NCBI GenBank assembly: GCA_934322085.1
Contig: CAKRGF010000009.1
Span: 7,203-71,202, forward strand
Length of the DNA: 64,000 nt
Source of the DNA: an uncultured Eubacterium sp.
GTDB taxonomy: Bacteria > Bacillota > Clostridia > Lachnospirales > Lachnospiraceae
Reading direction: 5' to 3'
Shown here: positions 8,509 to 17,032 of the stretch, piece by piece
How the letters are laid out: every line of letters starts with the position of its first letter
Position numbering within the stretch: the stretch's first letter is position 1
Notes under the pieces: model-generated
What the model saw: the letters and a program-made list of their open reading frames with translations, nothing else
Told to the model about the DNA's origin: nothing
Database searches by the model: none
Translations under genes and position numbers: made by a program

Positions 8509-9207
8509 TTATAAATGTTGATAAAGTTCCTTAAGCAGAGAAACGGTGTGGATAATTGCCTGTTTTGCAAAAACCGGATAATCCATATGACCGGAATTAT
8601 CTGCCTTGTCAGAAATGGCACGGATAATTAAAAATGGAACATTGTTTAAGTAAGCAGTGTGTGCCATGGCAGCACCTTCCATTTCGGCACAGTCACCATG
8701 GAATGTTTCAATTAAATAATTCTTTTTCTCCGCACTGGCGATAAACTGGTCGCCGCTCACCACTTTTCCAATGTGGCAGTGGATGTCAGGATTCGCTTTT
8801 TCACAGGCGGATTTTGCCAAAGAAACCAGAGTCTCATCTGTTGTAAAAATTGACTGCTCCATGCGTGGGATGGTGCCGACCGGGTCTCCGAGTGGCGAGA
8901 CATCCATATCGTGTTCCTGCGCACAGCTCGATAAAACAATGTCGCCGATATCAAGAGCGTTGTTTAAGGAGCCGGCGACGCCGGTGTTGATAACCATGGT
9001 TACATGAAAGTCATCACAGAGAATCTGGGTGCAGACTGCCATATTAACCTTGCCAATGCCACTTACAACGGCAACGGTTTTGATTCCGTAAAAATCTCCT
9101 TCCACAAAAGTCATGCCTGCTTTTGTCACTTCGTTTGTATTTGTCATTTCTTCTTTTATGATAGCCACTTCTTCATCCATGGCTCCGATTAATCCAATTT
9201 TTTTCAT
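8509..9207 (-). CDS. mtnN: 5'-methylthioadenosine/S-adenosylhomocysteine nucleosidase
   Basis: Cleaves adenine from MTA and SAH in the cytoplasm, removing inhibitory by-products of SAM-dependent reactions and feeding methionine recycling and the LuxS route. The N-terminus MKKIGLIGAMDEEV is the family signature. VSGIGKVNMA, NTGVAG, VSGDQF and the C-terminal EMEGAA and ISDKAD motifs (catalytic Asp in SDKAD) are all present. The start is ATG at 9207, seven nt after GGAGG; the in-frame upstream start at 9228 lies before the ribosome site and is rejected. The 232-residue length matches Firmicutes homologues. Confidence 0.95.
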   Translation of the reverse strand: MKKIGLIGAMDEEVAIIKEEMTNTNEVTKAGMTFVEGDFYGIKTVAVVSGIGKVNMAVCTQILCDDFHVTMVINTGVAGSLNNALDIGDIVLSSCAQEHDMDVSPLGDPVGTIPRMEQSIFTTDETLVSLAKSACEKANPDIHCHIGKVVSGDQFIASAEKKNYLIETFHGDCAEMEGAAMAHTAYLNNVPFLIIRAISDKADNSGHMDYPVFAKQAIIHTVSLLKELYQHL

Positions 9208-9243
9208 AATGCCTCCTAAATAAAACAATCAGTTTCGTCATTA

Positions 9244-9273
9244 AGTGTAGTTGATTTGTGTAGAAAAAGTCAA
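9244..9273 (-). promoter_or_regulatory. Promoter for mtnN
   Basis: Minus-strand TTGACT (9268-9273) and TACACT (9244-9249) separated by 18 nt, about 37 nt upstream of the mtnN start. Confidence 0.6.
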
Positions 9274-9281
9274 GGGTATCT

Positions 9282-11462
9282 TTATTTATAAATGCGCACT
9301 TTGCAATAAGCCTTCTTTTTGGATTTATCTTTTGCCTTTGCATAAACTTTAACCGTATGGCCAATTCCCTTTTTCTTTGCACGGACAACACCTTTTTGTG
9401 TTACTTTGGCATATTTTTTATTGGAAACATACCATTTGACTTTTTTATTTGCTGCATTTTTCGGTTTTACGGTGGCATTAAGTTTCAGTTTCTTCTTATA
9501 ACGAAGTTTTGCTTTCTTTTTATTTAGTGTAATTTTGGTTACTAATTTAGCCGCTGTTTTCTTTGTGGCAGTTACCGTATTTGTACTTTGTGTGGCAGAC
9601 GCAGAGGTGTTTGTCTGTGTTGCTGTCTGCAGACAGGCAGGGAGATTTGAAGAAGCTTTACTAATTTTACTTAAATCCAAAATACCACCTGTCATGCAGT
9701 AAGAGGAAAGTCCTGATACCTCCCGTACACAATGCAGCAGACGATTGCGCCGTTCCACAGCAGAATCCTTTGGATATTCGGCGGCAAGAAGTGCCGTGGC
9801 AGCCGATATCTGTGGGGCAGCCATGGAAGTACCATTCATTGAATTGTACTTAATGTAAAGGGCATCGGTCGGGTTCGCGGTTGAAAAGCCAATGTTGTCA
9901 AAATAAATTTTATGTACCGAAGTGAAGTTTCCCTTTAAATATACGATTTGTGCATAAATGGTGTTGCTGCTGTTTATGAAGTAAGCTTGAGTGCTGTAAT
10001 GTGTCCATGAAATTTCTCCATCCTGTTCAATACCCATATCATAGGATACCTGATAGGTGCCGTTGGTTAAGTTCATGTCACCAATATCCATGTAAAGTGC
10101 TAAAGTTGAAGAACTTCTTACAGCATCGATAGAAATACAGTAGGAGCCGCTTCCTGCCTGGTTATGTGAATCTTCGGCAGAGTATTTTTTTTCATTGTAC
10201 AGGATGCTGCCATTGGATTTGCCAATTTCTGATGGGTAATACAAGGTGGCATCATTTGCTGAAAAAGAAGTAAAATATGAACACCGTGCCTTTTTCTCAA
10301 CATCCGTATAAACTGAAGGATAAAAAACACCAGCGTTTATTGTGGAAAAAATGTTCTGGCCTGGTGCGAAAAGATGAACTGTTTTTTTACCGTAATCGGA
10401 AAAAGAAGCTTTTTTGTCTGATTGAGTGGAAGCACCTACGGTAATTACATAAGGGCTGTTAAGATCGTAGGGACAATCATTTTGCAATGTACCGGAATCG
10501 TGGTCTTCGCCATCATTTCCGGCAGCAAAAAGAAACAGGCTTCCATTTTTTCCTATCTGGTCAATCAGCGTCTTCATGGAAGCGGGACTGCTTCCACCGC
10601 CACCCCAGGAACAGTTGATGGCAGCGATATTAGCACCGAGAGTCTGTGCTTTGTAGATGTAATTAAATGCTGCAATAATAGCGGAGTCGCTTGAGGTACC
10701 AGAGGAATCAAAAATCTTTAGTGCCATCAGTTTTGCATTGCTGATGCCGCGGATTCCCTTGTTATTATCCGATACAGCACTGATGACGCCGGCACAGTGA
10801 GTACCGTGACCGTCCTCATCTTCGTCCATAGGATCACTGTCGTAATCTCCGAAATCATAGCCGTATGTACCCGGAAGCTCTAACTGGTCGTAAGGATTTT
10901 TCCACATGTGAGCGGTTAAATCTTCGTGGGTGTAGTCAATACCGGTATCAACGACTGCAACAATGGTATCGCTGTCGTTACTTGTTTGAATCCGGTTTTT
11001 GTACTGAATACCGGAGGAAGTAGTCTGATAGGCTCCGGTGCCGTCTAAATACCACTGTTCATCGGCATAAGTATCGTTTGTCGTGGCTAATTTATAGCGG
11101 TAGTAATTTGGCTCGGCGGCAACTACATTATCCTGTTTTTTCAGTTTTTCAATAAGTTCTTTCGTTGAATAGGTATCGGAGTGAACCTCTGAAAGATAGA
11201 GATTTTTTCCCTTTTTCTTTTTGACAGGACCAAAATCCCAGCTGTTTTCCACTTCAATATCGGAATCAAAGGATGCGGTTCCCTCTTTGGTAAGTCCGGT
11301 TTGAGAAGAAGCGTTAAGCGTTACAATGGCTTCGCCCTCCACATAGTTATCAGAGGTTTTAGCGGTCTTAGCCTGTTTGGTTACAGCCTGAATTTTATGC
11401 GGTATGATGCTGCTAAGCAAAAGAGATAAAATCAAAACCGAAATCAGTCCTCTTTTTCGCAT
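9282..11462 (-). CDS. Secreted subtilisin-like serine protease (S8) with C-terminal Ig-like module
   Basis: An extracellular protease. ATG at 11462 follows AAAGGAG; the TTG at 11483 lies before it. In order: signal peptide (GLISVLILSLLLSS); a prodomain ending near residue 130; the S8 domain with Asp172 (VVDTGID), His219 (DGHGTHCAG) and Ser546 (NGTSMAAPQ); and a C-terminal Lys-rich Ig-like module (ITLNKKKAKLRYKKKLKLNATVK to the end). About 160 residues between the oxyanion-hole Asn region and the Ser form a beta-rich insertion (DIGDMNLTNGTYQVSYDMG), possibly a jelly-roll. At 726 residues it is a full-length enzyme. The Lys-rich module resembles the one on the xylanase. Confidence 0.92.
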   Translation of the reverse strand: MRKRGLISVLILSLLLSSIIPHKIQAVTKQAKTAKTSDNYVEGEAIVTLNASSQTGLTKEGTASFDSDIEVENSWDFGPVKKKKGKNLYLSEVHSDTYSTKELIEKLKKQDNVVAAEPNYYRYKLATTNDTYADEQWYLDGTGAYQTTSSGIQYKNRIQTSNDSDTIVAVVDTGIDYTHEDLTAHMWKNPYDQLELPGTYGYDFGDYDSDPMDEDEDGHGTHCAGVISAVSDNNKGIRGISNAKLMALKIFDSSGTSSDSAIIAAFNYIYKAQTLGANIAAINCSWGGGGSSPASMKTLIDQIGKNGSLFLFAAGNDGEDHDSGTLQNDCPYDLNSPYVITVGASTQSDKKASFSDYGKKTVHLFAPGQNIFSTINAGVFYPSVYTDVEKKARCSYFTSFSANDATLYYPSEIGKSNGSILYNEKKYSAEDSHNQAGSGSYCISIDAVRSSSTLALYMDIGDMNLTNGTYQVSYDMGIEQDGEISWTHYSTQAYFINSSNTIYAQIVYLKGNFTSVHKIYFDNIGFSTANPTDALYIKYNSMNGTSMAAPQISAATALLAAEYPKDSAVERRNRLLHCVREVSGLSSYCMTGGILDLSKISKASSNLPACLQTATQTNTSASATQSTNTVTATKKTAAKLVTKITLNKKKAKLRYKKKLKLNATVKPKNAANKKVKWYVSNKKYAKVTQKGVVRAKKKGIGHTVKVYAKAKDKSKKKAYCKVRIYK

Positions 11463-11490
11463 AATTTCACGCTCCTTTCTCAAATAATCA

Positions 11491-11519
11491 TTGCGTCAAA
11501 TGGCAATAACTGATATGAT
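11491..11519 (+). promoter_or_regulatory. Promoter before the HD-domain gene
   Basis: TTGCGT (11491-11496), 17 nt, TATGAT (11514-11519), about 70 nt upstream of the start at 11589. Confidence 0.5.
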
Positions 11520-11588
11520 AGAAATAACGATTTATGATGATAAGTATACGAAAAAAATGTGAAAAAATTAAGTCGAGGAGGTAGCAGC

Positions 11589-12674
11589 ATGTTATTTGTG
11601 AAAGTAGATGAACTCAAGCCCGGAATGCGCTTAGGAAAACCAATCTACAATAAAAATGGAGTTTTGTTGTATGACCGTGATACAAAACTTACGATGCAGG
11701 CGATTTACGGAATTAAAAATTTTAGGCTTTTAGGTCTGTACATACTTGAGCCGGCAGAACCGGTTCCGCCGATGTCGGAGGATGATATTAACTTTGAGCG
11801 TTTCCAGACGATGGCGGTTTTTAGTATCCGCGAAGATTTGGATTTGATTGATTCCGGAAAAAAAGACAAAGGGCTTGACTGGCTGTGCAGTCTTATCATA
11901 AAGAATTATGGAGACTTAAACCATAAGATTAATTTTGTGCAGAGTCTGCGAAGCAGTGAAGATTATATTTATAAACATGTTTTGAATGTTGCTATTTTGT
12001 CCGCCATTATTGCCGGTCAGATGGGCTTCCCGGTTGGACGGATTAATCTCCTTGTGAAGTCTGCTATTCTGCATGATATCGGTGCCCTGAAATTACAGCA
12101 GTTACCGGATGCGGAAGATTTAGATGATGGCACGAAAGAAGTCGTTAAGAAAAACACACAGGAGACATTAGCCCGATATGGTGATTTGGATGAGGAAGTT
12201 CTGCGCCTCATTACCCAGATGCAGGAGCTTTATACAAGAGAGAGCGATGCAGAGATTCCGGCAGCGATACAAGAGAGCGTGAATGCAAATATCCTCTATG
12301 TGGCAGATGCGTATGACCGTATGACCGCAATGAAGTCTTTTGAGGAGCCGACTTCGGAAGTGAAAGCGGTGCGCGAACTTCTTGCGGATGAGGAGCGTTA
12401 TAATAAGAAAATAGTAAATGCTTTGATTCACGGTATTTCTATTTTGTATCCGGGTGTATGTGTTGAATTGTCAAATGGAGAAAAAGGATTGGTTATCACA
12501 GAAAATGAGGATAATATTTTCGAGCCGATTGTCCTTGATTTCCGTAACAATAATTTGTACGATTTGTCGGATCCGTCCGTGAAACAGACGGTTGAAATTG
12601 CCGATGTCATGAAAACGATGGATAACCGAATTAAACTGGATAAAAGTCTGTTAGAAGAGTATCAGGCAAATTAG
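11589..12674 (+). CDS. HD-domain signalling protein, degenerate HD-GYP type
   Basis: Resembles cyclic-di-GMP phosphodiesterases of the HD-GYP class but lacks their defining motif. ATG at 11589 lies 8 nt after GAGGAGG; the GTG at 11559 precedes the ribosome site. The N-terminal 70 residues (VDELKPGMRLGKPIYN) match the small beta domain common before such HD domains. The HD core is seen as YKHVLNVAIL and AILHDIGAL. Where HHExxDGxGYP should be there is TQMQELYTRESDAEIP, followed by the conserved ILYVADAYDRMTA. Catalysis of c-di-GMP hydrolysis is therefore uncertain; it may bind a nucleotide or work as a regulator. The flagellin operon starts 60 bp downstream. Confidence 0.75.
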   Translation: MLFVKVDELKPGMRLGKPIYNKNGVLLYDRDTKLTMQAIYGIKNFRLLGLYILEPAEPVPPMSEDDINFERFQTMAVFSIREDLDLIDSGKKDKGLDWLCSLIIKNYGDLNHKINFVQSLRSSEDYIYKHVLNVAILSAIIAGQMGFPVGRINLLVKSAILHDIGALKLQQLPDAEDLDDGTKEVVKKNTQETLARYGDLDEEVLRLITQMQELYTRESDAEIPAAIQESVNANILYVADAYDRMTAMKSFEEPTSEVKAVRELLADEERYNKKIVNALIHGISILYPGVCVELSNGEKGLVITENEDNIFEPIVLDFRNNNLYDLSDPSVKQTVEIADVMKTMDNRIKLDKSLLEEYQAN

Positions 12675-12683
12675 GAAGAGATA

Positions 12684-12713
12684 CTAAAGATTTCCGCTGG
12701 ATTGTCCGAGATA
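12684..12713 (+). promoter_or_regulatory. Putative SigD/sigma-28 flagellar promoter
   Basis: CTAAA (12684-12688) followed after 17 nt by CCGAGATA (12706-12713) resembles the SigD pattern CTAAA-N16-CCGATAT, with one extra spacer base and a one-base change in the -10. It lies about 20 nt before the GTG of the repeat protein that overlaps flagellin, the expected place for a late flagellar promoter. Confidence 0.5.
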
Positions 12714-12733
12714 TAAGTATAAGGATTTAGAAA

Positions 12734-15589
12734 GTGAGCGTGAAATCTATGGATATTTCGACCAATCGGATTTCCCTTACCTTTGATGACACGGAAAGAA
12801 TGGAGAAAAAAAACGTGTCTGTACAAGACGCCAAGGATGGCGGCATCTCCCAGATTCAGGTGGGAGCGACAATGGATTGTTCCATACAAGAGGCGGGGAA
12901 ACACCACATTGTGTATACGGAAGCAGAAGCAAAACAATTACAGAAACAAAATATGGTGCCTTTAGACGATACGCAGATGTCACCGGCGGATTTTATCAGC
13001 CGCTGCATGACAGGAAAAGATGCAAAAGCAGTTTCGGAAGATGGGACACCGTTAGAAGAATATACTTCATCTCAGCTTGAGCGGGCGGTCACAAGGATTA
13101 AGAAAGAACGTCATGAGAAGCAGGAGGCTGTCGAGCGTGAAGTGTCAAAACAGCGGGAAAAAGATGAGGCGGTAAGCGAAAATGCCGCTCAGTTAGCTGT
13201 GGATGGTAACGTCCCAGACGTTGTGATTGACCAGTTGTTGGACAGTGACCTGCCGGTGACGGAAGAAAATGTGGCGAAGCTTTCGCATGCCGTAGATATG
13301 GCATCGGAAATCCGTTCTTTTTCGGACGCTGCGATGAAGTTTTTTATTGACAATGAAAATACAATTCTTACACCGGAAAATATTAATGCTAGTGTTCATG
13401 GGGCCGTGGAAGGTGAAGAGAATCTATCGTCCGAGGAAAATGATTTTTCACTTGTGGAGAATCAGATTCGCAGCCGCTTAGAAGAGAGCGGGATGGAAGC
13501 GGATGACGAAAACATGGCAGCAGCGAAGTGGCTGTATGAAGAAGATTTACCGGTAACGGCAGAAAATGTGGCACTTTCTTCGCAGGTAAAAGAATTAAAA
13601 GAAACTAAAGATTCGGTTTTGACGGCACGAATTGCTGATCAGATGGCGGAAGGTGTGCAGCTGGAAAAAGCGAATTTAATAAAATTGTCAGTGGCAGAGG
13701 CTGTTCGTTTTAAGAGAAGGCTGGCGGAGACCCAGCTTACGATGACTGTGGATGCCATCCGCACGATGTCAGAAAAAGGAATTTCAATTGATGTCACGAA
13801 ATTGGAAGATGTGGTTGAAAAACTTAGAGCAGCGGAAAAAGAGGCTTATCAGTCGGAGCTTTTTAATGCAGACTTACCGGTGACAGAAGAAAATATCAGT
13901 ACGCTGAAAGAAACCTGTCAGGCGGCAAAACAGATTTTGTCTGCACCGGTTGAGTTTATGGGATATGCATTTACTCAGGGGGTGGAGGATACGCTTTCTT
14001 CCCTGTCGTCTAAGGCAGAGGCGTTTACCTCTTCGTTTGATATGGTGGAAAACCGCTATGAGTCGGTGGGAACGGAAGTCCGCAGAGATTTGGGCGATTC
14101 CCTCACAAAAGCATTTTCTAATATTGATACGCTGCTTGAGGAAGCAGGTTTTGAGATAACAGCGAGAAATGAGCGGGCGGTTCGCGCTCTTGCTTATAAT
14201 CAGATGCCTTTAACCGAGGAAAATCTGGTTTCTGTTAAAGAGTATGATGAGCGTGTTACGAAGCTGATGAAAAATATGAAGCCGGAAGTTGTTTGTGAGC
14301 TGATACGGAAAGGCGAGAATCCGTTAGAAAAGACACTAGATGAATTGCAGAATGACGTGAATGAGATTTTAGCCCAAAATGATGTAGAAGATATTTCTTT
14401 CCGGAAGTATTTGTGGAAGATGGATCACACGGATGGTCTTACGGAAGATGAGCGTGAAACGATGATTGGCGTTTACCGCCTTCTTCATCAAATCGAAAAA
14501 AGTGATGGGGCGGCAGCCGCCCAGGTGTTAAATGAGGGAAAAGAATTATCGCTTTCTTCCCTTCTGTCGGCAGTCCGCACACGGAAAAAAGCCGGAATGG
14601 ACGTTTCGGTGGATGATTCGTTTGGCATGGAAAAAAAAGTGATTGCTTCGAAAAATTCCATTTCCGAGCAGATTTACACAGCATATGGACAAAATCTTGC
14701 GGCAGACTTGGCGGAAAGATTGTCACCTCAGGTATTAAAAGAGGCAATGGATGGAAATGAGGAAATTTCAGCAGAGGCATTATTGGAGCAGTGTGAAGAA
14801 AAAGGAATTGCAGAGGAAAATGCCTTTTATGAGAATGAAGTGCGCTCTGTCCGCGAGGCGGCAGCAAAGAGTGAGTCAGAGGTGATAAATTTTTTAGAAG
14901 CACTTGATTTGCCGGCGACACTTTCCAATCTTTCGCTTGTGCAGGAATTTCGGCAGATGGGTGCCGGTAAATGGCACGATTTGTGGAAGGAAGAGGATAC
15001 CGATGCGGTCCTTGACGCGATGGAAGAGCCGGATTCGCTGGATGGCGTTTTTGAGAAAATTGAAGAAAACATGCAAAAAGAACTAGCGGGAAGACAGGAA
15101 TCAGACGATATAACATATGATGAAATTACATGGCAGAATCAGATGTCCCGCTTGTTTACATTCCATAACGTGATGCGTCGCTGTCAGATTTATGAAGTGC
15201 CGATATTGACGGAATTTGGAATTACGACTTGTAATATTACAATTCAGGAAGGCGTGGAAAAAGAAAAGGGTAGTATTGAGATTGCTATGGATTCTATGGA
15301 ATTTGGCAGGTTACAGGCTAGTTTTAAGGTAAAAGAGAAAAAGGTAAACGGCTTTGTAACCGTAGAGGATGAAACGAGTGTTTCCTCCTGCCAAGAGCGC
15401 ATGGATGCATTTGAAAAGGAATTGGAAGAGATTGGTTTTACAATGGATGGTAATACCCTGATTACGGGGCAAAGGACGTCTCTTTCCGTAGGAAATAAAG
15501 AAGAAGGTGCAAAAAATCAGGATTTGTACCGGATTGCCAGATTATTTGTGGTAACCATGAACAGAAAGGACGATGACAATGAAAATTAA
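12734..15589 (+). CDS. Flagellin-linked repeat protein (DUF6240-like)
   Basis: A 951-residue acidic, largely helical protein without a signal peptide or membrane segment. A motif D-L-P-V-T-x-E-N-V recurs near residues 172, 271, 380, 491 (MPLTEENLV) and 724 (DLPATLSNL), with about 100-110 residues between the first four copies. I recall this kind of protein beside flagellin in Lachnospiraceae as DUF6240, but could not verify that here. The C-terminal 150 residues look different (IYEVPILTEFGITTCNITIQ...) and faintly resemble the C-terminal part of FliK-type hook-length proteins. Weak ribosome signal; GTG 12734 or 12740 could be the start. The end overlaps flagellin by 11 nt, so the two are translationally linked. 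Possible roles are export chaperone, filament-associated factor or length control; none is shown. Confidence 0.7.
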   Translation: MSVKSMDISTNRISLTFDDTERMEKKNVSVQDAKDGGISQIQVGATMDCSIQEAGKHHIVYTEAEAKQLQKQNMVPLDDTQMSPADFISRCMTGKDAKAVSEDGTPLEEYTSSQLERAVTRIKKERHEKQEAVEREVSKQREKDEAVSENAAQLAVDGNVPDVVIDQLLDSDLPVTEENVAKLSHAVDMASEIRSFSDAAMKFFIDNENTILTPENINASVHGAVEGEENLSSEENDFSLVENQIRSRLEESGMEADDENMAAAKWLYEEDLPVTAENVALSSQVKELKETKDSVLTARIADQMAEGVQLEKANLIKLSVAEAVRFKRRLAETQLTMTVDAIRTMSEKGISIDVTKLEDVVEKLRAAEKEAYQSELFNADLPVTEENISTLKETCQAAKQILSAPVEFMGYAFTQGVEDTLSSLSSKAEAFTSSFDMVENRYESVGTEVRRDLGDSLTKAFSNIDTLLEEAGFEITARNERAVRALAYNQMPLTEENLVSVKEYDERVTKLMKNMKPEVVCELIRKGENPLEKTLDELQNDVNEILAQNDVEDISFRKYLWKMDHTDGLTEDERETMIGVYRLLHQIEKSDGAAAAQVLNEGKELSLSSLLSAVRTRKKAGMDVSVDDSFGMEKKVIASKNSISEQIYTAYGQNLAADLAERLSPQVLKEAMDGNEEISAEALLEQCEEKGIAEENAFYENEVRSVREAAAKSESEVINFLEALDLPATLSNLSLVQEFRQMGAGKWHDLWKEEDTDAVLDAMEEPDSLDGVFEKIEENMQKELAGRQESDDITYDEITWQNQMSRLFTFHNVMRRCQIYEVPILTEFGITTCNITIQEGVEKEKGSIEIAMDSMEFGRLQASFKVKEKKVNGFVTVEDETSVSSCQERMDAFEKELEEIGFTMDGNTLITGQRTSLSVGNKEEGAKNQDLYRIARLFVVTMNRKDDDNEN

Positions 15590-17003
15590 TACAAACATTT
15601 CGGCGCTTCGCGCAAATTTTAACTTGAACAGTGTACAGTCACAGTTGACAGCAAGTACAAACAAATTATCTTCCGGCTACCGGATTACAAAAGCGGCAGA
15701 CGATGCGGCAGGAATGGCAATTTCCCAGAAAATGCACGCACAGATCCGCGGACTCCAGAGAGCTTCCAAAAACGGCTCGGATGGTGTTTCATTCATTCAG
15801 ACAACAGAAGGTGTTCTCTCTGAAATTGAAAATATGTTACAGCGCTGCCGTGAACTTTCGGTACAGGCGGCAAACGGCAGTGTGACAACGATTGAAGATA
15901 AACAGGCACTGCAAAATGAGATTGATTCTTTGATGGCAGAAATCGACCGTTTGTCAAAAGATACTGAGTATAATACGATGAGTGTGTTAGATGGTTCCTG
16001 CTGCCGACAGTCCTCATCCAACAATGTTGGTGTGAAATTGATTGATGCCAGTGATGATGTGGCATTAACCGGTTATAAATTTAAGATTGTATCCGAGGCA
16101 ACACAAGCAACTGCAAAAACAGGTGCACTTGGATTTGCACCAACAGATGTAGTTGATAAGGCGACTGCAGGACAGATTCAGATTAATGGTGAAGTGATTG
16201 ATATTAAGGAAGGTCAGACTTTTGAAGATGTTTATGCAAACATTCGTGATTACTGTGAAATGATGAATGTTGATGTGGTTCCGGTAAATGCCGCCGGTGT
16301 GGAGTGTGAACTGGCTGCGGCGACAAATCTTTCCTTTACCTCGGTTATTTACGGTGCATCCCAGAAGTTAAATATTACAACGGATAATGCAAATCTGGCA
16401 CAGAAACTTGGTATTAACGGTGTGCAGACAACGGAGGGTACGGATGCAAAAGTAACACTTGATACGACTTCCGGATTTTCAAATACGGCAACGGTATTTG
16501 TCAATGGCGGACAGATGGAAGTGTCGGACCGCGACGGATTCCGTATGTTATTTGATATTTCCGATGCAAAAGCCGGTTCGGATGCTACGGTTACCATGTT
16601 AGATGCCGGTTATGTTGCAATCCAGATTGGAGCCAATGAAGGACAGAGCATTAACATTTCGATTCCTTGCGTGAATACAAAGACGCTGGATATTGAAAAC
16701 TGCAACGTATGTACCGTGGCAGGGGCTTCTTCCTCAATTTCAGCTTTTGATGATGCGATTCAGCAGGTTTCTTCCATTCGTGCTAAACTTGGTGCTTACC
16801 AGAACCGTCTGGATTCTGCAATTTCAAGTCTTGATGAGACTTCACAGAATTTGACGGAAGCATGCTCACGTATTGAGGATGTGGATATGTCGGAAGAAAT
16901 GACAAAATATACACAGTACAGCGTATTAGTGCAGGCAGGTACTTCAATGTTAGCACAGGCGAACAACCAGCCACAGACGATTTTACAGATTCTTCAGGGA
17001 TAA
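15579..17003 (+). CDS. fliC: Flagellin with nine cysteines
   Basis: The filament subunit. ATG at 15579 has AAAGGA 8 nt upstream; the ATG at 15573 is too close. The N-terminal D0/D1 (MKINTNISALRANFN, SSGYRITKAADDAAGMAISQ) and C-terminal D1/D0 (SSIRAKLGAYQNRLDS...QPQTILQILQG) are classical. The central variable region of about 230 residues includes a part like the hook-IN motif. QRCRELSV (residues 88-95) corresponds to the QRVRELAV segment of Salmonella flagellin used in TLR5 recognition. Cysteines are unusual in flagellins, yet nine are present (for example Cys90, the CC pair 141-142, ENCNVC). Translation overlaps the upstream gene, and fliS follows after 29 nt. Confidence 0.95.
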   Translation: MKINTNISALRANFNLNSVQSQLTASTNKLSSGYRITKAADDAAGMAISQKMHAQIRGLQRASKNGSDGVSFIQTTEGVLSEIENMLQRCRELSVQAANGSVTTIEDKQALQNEIDSLMAEIDRLSKDTEYNTMSVLDGSCCRQSSSNNVGVKLIDASDDVALTGYKFKIVSEATQATAKTGALGFAPTDVVDKATAGQIQINGEVIDIKEGQTFEDVYANIRDYCEMMNVDVVPVNAAGVECELAAATNLSFTSVIYGASQKLNITTDNANLAQKLGINGVQTTEGTDAKVTLDTTSGFSNTATVFVNGGQMEVSDRDGFRMLFDISDAKAGSDATVTMLDAGYVAIQIGANEGQSINISIPCVNTKTLDIENCNVCTVAGASSSISAFDDAIQQVSSIRAKLGAYQNRLDSAISSLDETSQNLTEACSRIEDVDMSEEMTKYTQYSVLVQAGTSMLAQANNQPQTILQILQG

Positions 17004-17032
17004 AAAAATCCCGCGAATAGGAGGAAGATGGC

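Noticed and set aside
14439..15116. 225-codon ORF antisense to the flagellin-linked repeat protein
   Set aside because: It lies fully inside the real gene on the other strand, is Pro/His/Leu-rich without domain logic, and lacks a ribosome site.
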